From: Paraburkholderia phenazinium
GTDB taxonomy: Bacteria; Pseudomonadota; Gammaproteobacteria; Burkholderiales; Burkholderiaceae
DNA: 64,000 nucleotides
Direction of reading: 5' to 3'
NCBI RefSeq assembly: GCF_900142845.1
Contig: NZ_FSRU01000002.1
Span: 496,001-560,000, forward strand
Part shown: positions 16,041 through 24,431 of the stretch, in pieces
How the letters are laid out: the number at the start of each line of letters is the position of its first letter
How positions within the stretch are numbered: the first letter of the stretch is position 1
The notes under the pieces: generated by a model
Databases searched by the model: none
Told to the model about the DNA's origin: nothing
What the model saw: only the letters and a program-made list of their open reading frames with translations
Made by a program: the position numbers and the translations under genes

Positions 16041-16694
16041 GGTCGTCGCCGCGGTGAGCTCGAGGTGAACCCGTGCAAAGGCATCGAATACAACATCACC
16101 AAACCGCGCAACCGATACGTCAGCCCGCACGAGGTCGAGCTGGCCGTGGAGATCGCAAGGCAGCGCCGCAGCGTTGGTGACAAGCATGCGAGTTCAAGTT
16201 ACCTGATCCTTGCACTCTGCGTGCAGACCGCGTACTTGACCGTTAGCCGGCCGCAGGAAATGCGCGAATTGCGGCGCCAGTCGATTACCGATGAGGGCGT
16301 TGTCGTCCCTATCGGGAAACGCAAGCGAGGTCAGTCGGAGCGCGAAAAACTGGTGCTTTGGTCACCGGAATTGAAGTCGGTTATCGAAGAGGCGCTGGCG
16401 CTTCAGCGCACAAGTGGCATCTATGTGTTCGGCAACACGGCGGGGCAGGTCTATACGCGCAGCGGCTGGAACACGATCTGGACGCGGCTGATGGACTACT
16501 GCGAGAAGGAGGCGTTGAAGCGCGAAATCACGTTCGAGCGGTTCGCTCTGCGAGACATGCGGCCAGCTGCTGTCACGGACCGAAAAGAGGAGGGTGATAC
16601 GAAGATTATCGATGCGACGGGGCACTCGGACGAGCGGATGGTGAACAAGACGTACGATCGCCGGCGCCAGCGGAAGGTACGAGCTACCCGATAG
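16041..16694 (+). pseudogene. tyrosine integrase, C-terminal catalytic part
   Basis: About 215 residues, readable from GRRRGELEVNPCKGIEYN and preceded by a stop at 16038-16040; a GTG at 16065 could initiate it. The catalytic domain includes VSRPQEM (Arg I), a basic GKRKRGQ hairpin, the FALRDMRPAAVTD box, ATGHSDERM and KTYDRR (Tyr nucleophile). The arm- and core-binding domains are absent. It faces away from the N-terminal fragment at 13558-14250. Confidence 0.75.
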
Positions 16695-16701
16695 ACACAA
16701 A

Positions 16702-16725
16702 AAAGCCCGCGAAAGAGCGGGCTTT
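16702..16725. terminator. bidirectional intrinsic terminator
   Basis: AAAGCCCGC / GCGGGCTTT, 9-bp stem with a GAAAGA loop, flanked by A and T runs on both sides. It sits between the convergent integrase C-terminal fragment and the coiled-coil membrane gene and can serve both. Confidence 0.85.
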
Positions 16726-16730
16726 TGCTT

Positions 16731-17075
16731 TCAATGCAGCAGCTTTAGTGCGGCCACTATTATTGCCGCAACGGCGAGCGCGGTCGCCACCATCCACTTA
16801 ACGAGTGTCGCTTCTAGGGTGGAGACGTCCTTTTGGCTGGCAACGTGCCCCAAGCTACTTTCAATTTTCGCGAGCCGCTCGCGCAGAGCGGCGATGTCCT
16901 GTTGCTCGATCTTTGCCTTCAAATCGCCGATAGCATGCTCGAACTTCCCCGTTTGTTTCTGCAGATCCATGACGGCCTGCAGCGTAAAGCTGTGGTCAAT
17001 CATAGGCGGGGCAGCGCTTGGCAATTCCGTCGGCGCGCTCGAAATCGCTTGTTGTGATTGAGGAGGTCGCGCCAT
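16731..17075 (-). CDS. hypothetical coiled-coil protein with C-terminal membrane anchor
   Basis: 114 residues from the ATG at 17075, 2 bp after the upstream gene's stop. A Pro/Ser-rich start is followed by a helical coiled-coil region (about 45-85, KIEQQDIAALRERLAKIESS) and one hydrophobic C-terminal helix (MVATALAVAAIIVAALKLL). Topology suggests a cytosolic coiled coil anchored in the inner membrane. Operon with the 85-residue gene upstream. Function unknown. Confidence 0.7.
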   Translation of the reverse strand: MARPPQSQQAISSAPTELPSAAPPMIDHSFTLQAVMDLQKQTGKFEHAIGDLKAKIEQQDIAALRERLAKIESSLGHVASQKDVSTLEATLVKWMVATALAVAAIIVAALKLLH

Positions 17076-17077
17076 CG

Positions 17078-17335
17078 TTACCCCCACCGGGACTGGAGCC
17101 ATTCCCAGATGTTGGTCGGTGCGTGCCCGAAGTAGTTCAAGATCCCCACGACCACCGCACTACCCGACTCGCCATTCGTAATATTTAGCTGGCTCGATAG
17201 CTCCTGTGTTGTACCAGTAAATTTAACAAGCCACTCGCCTCTCGGCAGCTTAAGAGCATCGCTCGAGAACTGTTGCTGAATCGCCGTGTCCAGCTTCGCT
17301 GGATCGGATGTCGGTACGATCATGAAAACTGCCAT
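17078..17335 (-). CDS. hypothetical protein, island cargo
   Basis: 85 residues, soluble, predicted alpha/beta, no recognised family. Begins MAVFMIVPTSDPAKLDTAI and ends WEWLQSRWG. Pairs with the coiled-coil membrane protein in a two-gene minus-strand unit next to the tRNA end of the island. The 260 bp between it and tRNA-His hold only the terminator at 17485. Confidence 0.65.
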   Translation of the reverse strand: MAVFMIVPTSDPAKLDTAIQQQFSSDALKLPRGEWLVKFTGTTQELSSQLNITNGESGSAVVVGILNYFGHAPTNIWEWLQSRWG

Positions 17336-17484
17336 AGGGCGCCCGTCGGTTGATGACCTTCTGCGCGAAGCGCCGCCGCGGAAGATCGGCTTTTCATTGA
17401 TTAAATTGTCGCACAGTTGGCTGGCAACGCAACATCTACTCGCCCAGCTTAGGACTTTACGAAATCGTTGCCGGAAATAAAAAG

Positions 17485-17501
17485 GCCCGCGAGCAGCGGG
17501 C
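17485..17501 (-). terminator. intrinsic terminator downstream of tRNA-His
   Basis: GCCCGC / GCGGGC stem with loop GAGCA; on the minus strand followed by CTTTTTATTT. It is about 95 bp past the tRNA-His 3' end and lies within the island, so the tRNA transcript now ends in island DNA. Confidence 0.65.
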
Positions 17502-17596
17502 TTATCGATTGCCGCTCATCTTCCAAAATTTGGAATCTCATCTTCCAAAAGTTGTAATTAGTGAGGGGGTGCTAACGCGGAGAAGCTTATGGGGAT

Positions 17597-17673
17597 TGGG
17601 GTGGCTGATGGGACTCGAACCCACGACGACAGGAATCACAATCCTGGACTCTACCAACTGAGCTACAGCCACC
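17597..17673 (-). tRNA. tRNA-His (anticodon GTG)
   Basis: Full cloverleaf on the minus strand: acceptor GTGGCTG/CAGCCAC, D-arm GCTCAGTTGGTAGAG, anticodon stem CAGGA/TCCTG with loop TTGTGAT (GTG), T-arm GTGGGTTCGAGTCCCAT, discriminator C and an encoded CCA. A G at -1 (17673) fits the extra 5' G specific to tRNA-His. Its 3' 48 nt are the island attachment site. Confidence 0.97.
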
Positions 17674-17760
17674 ACTGGAACATCTGCTTGGCTTGCCATG
17701 AACTGGCTTGCCGATCAAGAAGCGAGATTATACAAACATGATTTGCGTTTGCCTAGCCCT

Positions 17761-18762
17761 TTATTCAAAGATTTCGGCGGGCTCACGCAGATGCTGTCTT
17801 GCTTCGTCGAAAATAGCGAGATCGCGCGCCGCCAGTTTCTTGTTGTCGGAGAGCACGCGCCGCCATCCACGCGCACCGGCTACGCCGCGATACAGCCCCA
17901 GCGCATGACGCGTAATGGAGCCGAGGAACGTGCCGCGCGCAAGTTCGGCCGCACAGTATTCGATCAGCTTCGCTTCGACCTGCTCGCGCGTCAGCGCAGC
18001 CTGCGTCGAGCCATAAAAGCGCGCATCGACGTCGGCCAGCACATAAGGGTTGTGATAAGCCTCGCGACCCAACATCACGCCGTCGACGTGCTGCAAATGC
18101 AGTTCGACCTCGTCGAGGGTCTTGATGCCGCCGTTGATGATGATCTCGAGTTGCGGAAAATCGCGCTTTAACTGATAGGCGAAGTCGTACTTGAGCGGCG
18201 GGATCTCGCGATTCTCTTTCGGGCTCAGGCCTTTCAGAATCGCATTGCGCGCATGCACGACGAACACTTCGCAACCCGCGTCCGCAATCGTGCCGACGAA
18301 GTCGCGCACGAAGCCATATCCCTCTACCGCATCGACGCCGATCCGATGCTTCACGGTCACCGGCACCGATACGGCATCGCGCATCGCCTTGACGCAATCG
18401 GCGACGAGCTGCGGTTCGTTCATCAGGCACGCACCGAATGCACCGCGCTGCACGCGCTCCGACGGGCAGCCGCAATTCAGGTTGATTTCGTCGTAGCCCC
18501 ACTGTTCGCCGAGTCTGGCCGAGCGGGCGAGGTCGTCGGGTTCGCTGCCGCCCAGTTGCAACGCGACCGGCGCTTCCTGCGGCGTGAACGCCAGATGCCG
18601 GGGCACATCGCCATGCAGCAGCGCGCCGGTGGTCACCATCTCCGTATAGAGCCACGTGTGGCGCGACAGCACGCGATGCAGCGACCGGCAGTGACGATCG
18701 GTCCAGTCCATCATCGGGGCAACCGAGACGCGACGGGGATTGGCGGGAAGAGCGAGGGACAT
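17761..18762 (-). CDS. dusA: tRNA-dihydrouridine synthase A (DusA)
   Basis: 333 residues, a FMN-dependent TIM-barrel enzyme reducing uridine to dihydrouridine in tRNA D-loops. DusA signatures: VAPMMDWTDRHCR at the start, the catalytic-Cys block NLNCGCPSERVQ (Cys99), FGACLM, VKHRIGVD and NGGIKTLDEV. Full length for DusA. The stop is 88 bp upstream of tRNA-His on the same strand. Confidence 0.95.
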   Translation of the reverse strand: MSLALPANPRRVSVAPMMDWTDRHCRSLHRVLSRHTWLYTEMVTTGALLHGDVPRHLAFTPQEAPVALQLGGSEPDDLARSARLGEQWGYDEINLNCGCPSERVQRGAFGACLMNEPQLVADCVKAMRDAVSVPVTVKHRIGVDAVEGYGFVRDFVGTIADAGCEVFVVHARNAILKGLSPKENREIPPLKYDFAYQLKRDFPQLEIIINGGIKTLDEVELHLQHVDGVMLGREAYHNPYVLADVDARFYGSTQAALTREQVEAKLIEYCAAELARGTFLGSITRHALGLYRGVAGARGWRRVLSDNKKLAARDLAIFDEARQHLREPAEIFE

Positions 18763-19118
18763 GAGGGACGGCCGGCGGCATGAATCAAACTGCGATTTTA
18801 CCGCAAGCTGGCGGGGCGGCTTACGGCCGGCGCTGGAAGCCGGAAACCGGCAGAGTCGCCGGCCTATGACAAATCAAAGTAGGGCCGGAAGAAAAACGCC
18901 CCCATGGCCTATTTAAGCGGCCTTGACCCCATTGTTTCCCGCGCCAGAAAAGCCCCTTACCGATTGTTTCAGGCAGGAGAAAAGTAATTTCGGATTATCG
19001 ATACAAATTCTTGATAGTAAGGGAATACACTGATTCCATCAGCGTTGCAGACAAACCGGCTCGGTCACTGTTGCGACGTCTTCCTGAACCGAAGTCCGAA
19101 ACGCTTATTGGAGTCATC

Positions 19119-19373
19119 ATGAAGAACACGCTTCTTGCCGCCCTGTTGGTTGCCGCTTCCGCTACGCTTGCCGCTCCCGCTTTTGCTAGCGGCTACGGCC
19201 CGGCACCGTTCTATCGTCCGGCTGTTGGCGCACCTGCGTCGCAACAAGGCCAGAACGCACAGACGGTTGCAGCTGAACGCGCCAATGCCGATGCTAACGC
19301 ATACGGTGGCGTGAACGCACCGTCGTCGCAATCGGGTAACCGCCAGCCGGTCGCCGCTTCGCAAGCGAACTAA
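19119..19373 (+). CDS. DUF4148 family exported protein
   Basis: 84 residues: signal peptide MKNTLLAALLVAASATLAAPAFA, then a Gln/Asn/Ala-rich mature part. Typical of the DUF4148 proteins abundant in Burkholderia. Start set by GGAG about 9 bases upstream. The 355 bp before it hold no other gene I can support. Confidence 0.75.
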   Translation: MKNTLLAALLVAASATLAAPAFASGYGPAPFYRPAVGAPASQQGQNAQTVAAERANADANAYGGVNAPSSQSGNRQPVAASQAN

Positions 19374-19411
19374 GCGAGCCCGTGCCGGGCGTTCGTCACG
19401 AACGTCCGCTG

Positions 19412-19457
19412 AAAACGCCGGAGTGTCCGGGCCATTGCCCGCACGCTTCGGCGTTTT
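19412..19457 (+). terminator. intrinsic terminator of the DUF4148 gene
   Basis: AAAACGCCG (19412-19420) pairs with CGGCGTTTT (19449-19457) across a 28-nt loop that can itself fold; ends in a short T run. 39 bp after the stop codon. Confidence 0.6.
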
Positions 19458-19603
19458 CGCTTATGCGACGGGGCGTAGGTTTGCCTGTCTCCTTGTGCCC
19501 CGCCACCCGGTGAACGGTGAGACGCTCCACTACGCAAGGCACACACCTTCCCCGCGAGCGAACTTCTCACGCTCCTCATCCTCGCTCGACTCGCGTCGCC
19601 GCG

Positions 19604-19801
19604 TCAGTCGCAATCGCCAGACAAATACTGCCGGCCGTTGCAGGTGATCTCGACATCGCCTCCCGCTGCCTCCGCGGCGAGCCCCTGTTCGAGCAGCTCC
19701 GCAGTGATGGTGGCAGAAAGCGGCGGCGCAAGCTGGCCGACGCCGACGTCGTTCAGACGTCGCAACGCCTCGATGGCTTCCGGACTCAATGACTTCGACA
19801 T
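19604..19801 (-). CDS. hypothetical small protein
   Basis: 65 residues from the ATG at 19801, which has GGAG six bases upstream (an in-frame ATG at 19825 is the alternative). Predicted mixed helix/strand (EALRRLNDVGVGQLAPPL ... DVEITCNGRQYL). No family recognised. Confidence 0.55.
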   Translation of the reverse strand: MSKSLSPEAIEALRRLNDVGVGQLAPPLSATITAELLEQGLAAEAAGGDVEITCNGRQYLSGDCD

Positions 19802-20039
19802 GGCCGTCTCCGTCGGGTTACTCAATTCATGCTAGCACTTTCGCTTGCCGTCGCACGGCTCGCGAAACCGCGAGTCTGCGATTCCTTACGTAGCCTTCTC
19901 AAATGTAACGGTTCGTGAAATTTTGAAATCAAGTTGCGGCGCGTTCCTGTTAAGTTCGGCATGAACGATTACCGCGTCCGGCTCATACGTGCCGTACGCA
20001 GCCTCTTTCAGCTTTTTTAGTCACGATTTCTGGCCGTCC

Positions 20040-21566
20040 ATGACGCACGATACACAGCCGGCAACAGCGGACGACTGGTTCGCCCGCGGCAACGCCTGCG
20101 CCGAACGCGGCGAGTTCGAGACCGCGCTCGCCTGTTTTGAAAAGGTTCGCCTCGCGCGTCCCGCCGACCCCGGCGTCTACAACAACCTCGGCTCGACGCT
20201 CGTCAGAATGGAGCGTTTTCCGGAGGCACTGGAGCGCTACCGGCAAGCGGAGGCGCTCGATCCCAACAACGCGGATATCCATCACAACCTCGGCTGGATC
20301 CTCGAGCAGATGCACCGGCTGGACGAGGCGGTGGCGAGCTACCGGCGAGCGGTGCAACTGGGCAAGCTCGTCGACGGCTCGTACAACAACATGGCGAACT
20401 GCCTGCAATCGCTTGGACGTTTCGACGAGGCGCACGAGGCCTACCGTCGCGCCATCGAGATTGCGCCGCAGAGCATGGTGTACTACCGCAATTTCGTTCA
20501 GTCGAAGCGCATGACGCTCGACGATCCCTGCTTCGTCTCGCTGCAAAAACTGGCGCAGCATGCCGATGCGATGACGCCGGACAATCAGGCCCAGTTGCAT
20601 TTCGCCATGGGGCACGCGCTGGCCGATCTCGGCCAGAACGATCGCTCGTTCGAGCATCTGCTCAAGGGCAATGCGCTGCATCGGCGCAGCGTCGGCTACA
20701 ACGAAGCGATGACGCTGGACCTGTTCGGCCATATGCCCGGGTTACTGAACGCGGACGTGTTGAAGGACAAGCGCGGGCTGGGCGATCCTTCCGCGTCGCC
20801 GGTGTTCATTGTCGGGATGCCGCGTTCCGGGTCGACGCTGATCGAGCAGATTCTGGCGAGCCATCCGCAGGTTTTCGGCGCGGGCGAGCGGCCGGATTTC
20901 GGCAAGGCGTTGGTGGCGGCCCTCGCGCGCAGCGAGGCCGACCAGAGCAAGCTCAACTTCGATGCGATGCGTCACGCCACCGCGGCGCAACTGGCCCCGC
21001 TCGGCGCCGACTACGTGCGCCGGATCGGCATCGAGGTGCCGGATGCGGCGCGCTACCTGCGCATTACCGACAAGTATCCGTTCAACTTCATCAACGTCGG
21101 CCTGATCCATCTTGCGTTGCCGAATGCACGCTTTATTCATAGCCGACGCTCGCCGGTGGAAATCTGCCTGTCGATTTTTTCGCGGATTTTCCAGGACGTC
21201 CCGTTCGGCTACGACCTCGGCGAACTGGGCCGCTATTACCGTGCGTACGATGCGTTGATGACGCACTGGCGCGAGGCGCTGCCCGAAGGCGTGATGATCG
21301 AGGTGCAGTACGAAGACCTCGTCGACGATCTCGAGGGCAACGTTCGCCGCATGCTGGCGCACTGCGGGCTCGACTGGGACGAGCGCTGTCTCGCCTTCCA
21401 TCAGACCGAACGCCAGGTCAATACCGCCAGCGCATCGCAGGTGCGCAAGCCGCTGTTTCGCACGTCGCTGGAACGCTGGCGCCCGGCTGCGGAGCTGATT
21501 CAGCCGCTGTACGACGGGCTGGGTCCGGCGTTGCTGGAGGCTGAACGCAAGCGGGCTGCTGGATAA
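20040..21566 (+). CDS. TPR-repeat sulfotransferase family protein
   Basis: 508 residues. The N-terminal half (about 10-160) has four or five tetratricopeptide repeats (GEFETALACFEKVRLARPAD, RFPEALERYRQAEALDPNN and following). The C-terminal half is a sulfotransferase domain: 5'-PSB loop GMPRSGSTLIEQ at 259-270, the 3'-phosphate region RFIHSRRSPVEICLSIF, and the YEDLVDD segment. Such fusions transfer sulfate from PAPS to proteins or glycans in other systems; the acceptor here is unknown. ATG at 20040 begins the TPR-containing part. Confidence 0.9.
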   Translation: MTHDTQPATADDWFARGNACAERGEFETALACFEKVRLARPADPGVYNNLGSTLVRMERFPEALERYRQAEALDPNNADIHHNLGWILEQMHRLDEAVASYRRAVQLGKLVDGSYNNMANCLQSLGRFDEAHEAYRRAIEIAPQSMVYYRNFVQSKRMTLDDPCFVSLQKLAQHADAMTPDNQAQLHFAMGHALADLGQNDRSFEHLLKGNALHRRSVGYNEAMTLDLFGHMPGLLNADVLKDKRGLGDPSASPVFIVGMPRSGSTLIEQILASHPQVFGAGERPDFGKALVAALARSEADQSKLNFDAMRHATAAQLAPLGADYVRRIGIEVPDAARYLRITDKYPFNFINVGLIHLALPNARFIHSRRSPVEICLSIFSRIFQDVPFGYDLGELGRYYRAYDALMTHWREALPEGVMIEVQYEDLVDDLEGNVRRMLAHCGLDWDERCLAFHQTERQVNTASASQVRKPLFRTSLERWRPAAELIQPLYDGLGPALLEAERKRAAG

Positions 21567-21726
21567 GCCCATGCAACGGGCGTTGCGCGCGCGTCCTCGC
21601 CACTAGGTTGCGCGAGGACGTCAGGCGCTGCTGCCGGCCTTCTACGCCCGCACAAAAAGTTTCCCCCTTCGTCCCGTTTCCGCTATACCTTTCGACAACT
21701 CAAACGAGGGGAGAGGTAACGGGCCG

Positions 21727-22377
21727 ATGCCAACACTGTCCATCAGCAAAACCAGGCCAAACGTCGAGGCCGTCATCTGGGCGGCCGATATGGCCGGCAC
21801 GTTCGTCTTCGCGGTCGAAGGGGCGGTCAGCGCGATGCGCGGCGGGCTCGATCTGCTAGGGGTGATGGTCGTATCGTTCGTCGCCGCGCTCGGCGGCGGC
21901 GTGATTCGCGACCTGCTGCTGGGCGCCACGCCGCCGAGCGCGATTCGCGACTGGCGTTATCCGGCCCTGACGTTCGCAGCGGGCCTGCTGACCTTCCTGT
22001 TTCACTCGCTGGCCCAGCCGGTACCGGACCTGCTGGTCACGGTGGTCGATGCCGCGGGGCTTGCGCTCTTCGCCGTGGCCGGCGTGGAGAAAGCGCTTCT
22101 CTTCGAGATCCGTCCGTTTGTCGCGATGCTGATGGGGACGGTGACCGGGGTCGGCGGCGGGGTGATCCGCGACATTCTGCTGGCGCGCGTGCCGCTGGTG
22201 CTACGCGCCGATATCTACGCGACGGCGGCCTTTTTTGGCGCGTTGGTGGTGATAGTCGCGCGCCGCGCCGGCGTGCCGCCCGGCTGGGCCGCGGTGGTGG
22301 GCGGGGTGGCGTGCTTCGCGTTGCGGATGATGGCCGTCGTGTTCGGCTGGCATTTGCCGAAGGCGGCGGGCTGGTAG
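21727..22377 (+). CDS. TRIC-family (UPF0126/YicG-like) cation channel protein
   Basis: 216 residues, about seven transmembrane helices formed by an internal duplication: the motif GGGVIRD occurs twice (ALGGGVIRDLLLG and GVGGGVIRDILLA). These are the hallmarks of prokaryotic trimeric intracellular cation channels, which pass K+/Na+. Monocistronic. Confidence 0.9.
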   Translation: MPTLSISKTRPNVEAVIWAADMAGTFVFAVEGAVSAMRGGLDLLGVMVVSFVAALGGGVIRDLLLGATPPSAIRDWRYPALTFAAGLLTFLFHSLAQPVPDLLVTVVDAAGLALFAVAGVEKALLFEIRPFVAMLMGTVTGVGGGVIRDILLARVPLVLRADIYATAAFFGALVVIVARRAGVPPGWAAVVGGVACFALRMMAVVFGWHLPKAAGW

Positions 22378-22501
22378 GAGGACTGGGTCGCGGTGAGGGC
22401 GCACGGGCGCACATGCGCGCGTTGCTCGCCGCGCGGGTCCTGCCGTGCGACCGTCCGCGTCGTGGAGTGTGCTGGCGCGCCCATGGGTGGCAGCGCTCGC
22501 T

Positions 22502-23323
22502 TCAATGCACGCCCGCGCGCCGCTCCACGAAACGCCGCACATAATCGTCGGCGGGACGCGTGAGAATCTCGTCCGGCGTGCCTTCCTGCACCAGCGTCCC
22601 GTCTCTCAGGATCGCGATGCGGTTGCCGATGCGCAGCGCCTCATCCAGATCGTGCGTGATGAACACGATGGTCTTGTTCAGCGTCGCCTGCAACTGCAGC
22701 AACTGGTCCTGCATTTCCGTGCGGATCAGCGGATCGAGCGCGGAAAACGCTTCGTCCATCAGCAGTACGTCGGTATCGGCGGCGAGCGCGCGGGCAAGGC
22801 CCACGCGCTGGCGCATGCCGCCGGACAGCTCGTCCGGATAGTGCTCGCCGTAGCCGTTCAGGCCCACCTTGCCGAGCCACGTGCGCGCCTTCTCGTTCGC
22901 TTCGGCCTTGCCTTCGCCGCGCGTGCGCAGCGCATACGCGGTGTTGTCGAGCACGGTCTGGTGCGGCAGCAGTCCGAAGTTCTGGAACACCATGCTGACC
23001 TTGTAGCGGCGCAGTTCGCGCAGGCCCTGCGGGTTCAGCTTGATGACGTCCGAACCGTCGATCACGATCTCGCCCGCGGTCGGCTCGATCAGCCGGTTGA
23101 AGTGGCGCACGAGCGTGGACTTGCCGGAGCCTGAGAGGCCCATGATCACGTAAATCTCGCCTGAGCCGATGTTCAGGCTCACGTCGTTCAGTCCGACGTT
23201 GCAGCCGGTTTGCGCGAGCACGTCGGCCTTGCCCTTGCCGCTTTTGAGCAGGTCGAGCACGCGTGCATGCCCGGTCTCGGGGCCGAACAGCTTGTAGACG
23301 TGTCTGACTTCTATCGCTGCCAT
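22502..23323 (-). CDS. proV: glycine betaine/proline ABC transporter ATP-binding protein
   Basis: 273 residues. Walker [10 protein letters not shown] at 62-70, signature [15 protein letters not shown] and Walker [15 protein letters not shown]. The insert before Walker A ([23 protein letters not shown]) is typical of ProV/OpuAA. It lacks the C-terminal CBS domains of E. coli ProV, as shorter OpuAA/ChoV-like forms do. Third gene of proX-proW-proV; energises osmoprotectant uptake. Confidence 0.9.
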   Translation of the reverse strand: MAAIEVRHVYKLFGPETGHARVLDLLKSGKGKADVLAQTGCNVGLNDVSLNIGSGEIYVIMGLSGSGKSTLVRHFNRLIEPTAGEIVIDGSDVIKLNPQGLRELRRYKVSMVFQNFGLLPHQTVLDNTAYALRTRGEGKAEANEKARTWLGKVGLNGYGEHYPDELSGGMRQRVGLARALAADTDVLLMDEAFSALDPLIRTEMQDQLLQLQATLNKTIVFITHDLDEALRIGNRIAILRDGTLVQEGTPDEILTRPADDYVRRFVERRAGVH

Positions 23324-23359
23324 GTCATTCTCCTGAGCGCTTCTCTGCTTTCCTGACGA

Positions 23360-24346
23360 TTACTTCGCCGCGCGGGTTTCAAGCCCGCCCTGAGCGGCAT
23401 GAGCCTCGCTGTTGGCCTCATCCGCCCCGGCTTCGGTAGCCGCGACCTTGTACGGCACGCGCGACACCGCCTTCGCCTTCCTGCGCAACGCCAGCAGACG
23501 CCGCGTACGACGATCCTGTCCATACCCCTGGCTGATCCGGTCGATCACAATCGCCAGGATCACGATCGCAATGCCCGCCTGCGTGCCCTTGCCGACGTCG
23601 AGCGTCTGAATCCCCGCCAGCACATCCTCACCGAGCCCACGTGCGCCGATCATCGAGGCGATCACCACCATCGACAGCGCCATCATCGTGGTCTGGTTGA
23701 TGCCGGCCATGATGCTGGGGCGTGCGAGCGGCAACTGCACGTTGACCAGCAATTGCCAGCGCGTCGTGCCGAATGCGCGCGCGGCTTCGACCACGTCTGC
23801 ATCCACATGACGGATGCCGAGATCGGTCAGACGGATCAGCGGCGGCAGCGCATAGATGATGGTGGCGAGAATCGCGGGCACCTTGCCGAGGCCGAACAGC
23901 ATCAGCACGGGGATCAGGTACACGAAGCTCGGCAGCGTCTGCATGATGTCGAGCACCGGCAGCAGGATGCGCCGCAGCCATGCGCTGCGCGAGGTGAAGA
24001 TACCCAACGGCACGCCGAGCGCGACGGAGAGCACGGTGGCCACCAGCATCAGCGCGAGCGTCTCCATCAGCTTGTCCCACAGGCCGAAGCAGCCGATCGC
24101 GTAAAGCAGCAGGACGAAGAAGCCGGCGATACCGAGCCGCCGCGTCGCATTCCACGTAATCGCGCCTACCACAAGCAGGATCAGCCACGGGGGCGTCGCG
24201 CGCAACGCGCCTTCGAGCGGCACCAGCAGATAGCGCAGCAGCGCGATGCTGAAGTTATGAAAGCTGTCGCCGTACTGGGTGACGAACGACTGAACCGCGT
24301 CGTTGACCCAGTCGGCAATCGACAGGTGCAGGAAAAACGAATGCAT
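23360..24346 (-). CDS. proW: glycine betaine/proline ABC transporter permease
   Basis: 328 residues with about six to seven membrane helices and the ProW-type amphipathic N-terminus (WVNDAVQSFVTQYGDSF). The ATPase-contact loop is AARAFGTTRWQLLVNVQLPLARPSIMAG. The ATG at 24346 has GGAGG seven bases upstream, better than a TTG at 24352. Middle gene of the importer operon, 36 bp before proV. Confidence 0.9.
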   Translation of the reverse strand: MHSFFLHLSIADWVNDAVQSFVTQYGDSFHNFSIALLRYLLVPLEGALRATPPWLILLVVGAITWNATRRLGIAGFFVLLLYAIGCFGLWDKLMETLALMLVATVLSVALGVPLGIFTSRSAWLRRILLPVLDIMQTLPSFVYLIPVLMLFGLGKVPAILATIIYALPPLIRLTDLGIRHVDADVVEAARAFGTTRWQLLVNVQLPLARPSIMAGINQTTMMALSMVVIASMIGARGLGEDVLAGIQTLDVGKGTQAGIAIVILAIVIDRISQGYGQDRRTRRLLALRRKAKAVSRVPYKVAATEAGADEANSEAHAAQGGLETRAAK

Positions 24347-24431
24347 GATCAAACCTCCGATGCGCCTGAACGGACGGCGTCAAACGCCATCCGTTCAGCC
24401 CAAGCCCAAAGCGTCGCGACGTCGTCGCAGA

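Larger units (their letters stand above)
12418..17644. mobile_element. decayed integrative island in tRNA-His
   Basis: About 5.2 kb between 48-bp direct repeats. Contents: hicAB, a truncated phage-type gene, an integrase N-terminal piece with DUF4224, an unknown gene, ASCH, DUF2441, a DUF5131 remnant, an integrase C-terminal piece and two unknown genes. Neither integrase fragment is complete, so it is probably immobile. Less GC-rich stretches, many small genes and terminators distinguish it from its flanks. Confidence 0.88.

Noticed and set aside
15960..16187. 75-residue minus-strand ORF between DUF5131 remnant and integrase
   Set aside because: Composed of antisense integrase sequence and an alternate frame of the DUF5131 remnant.
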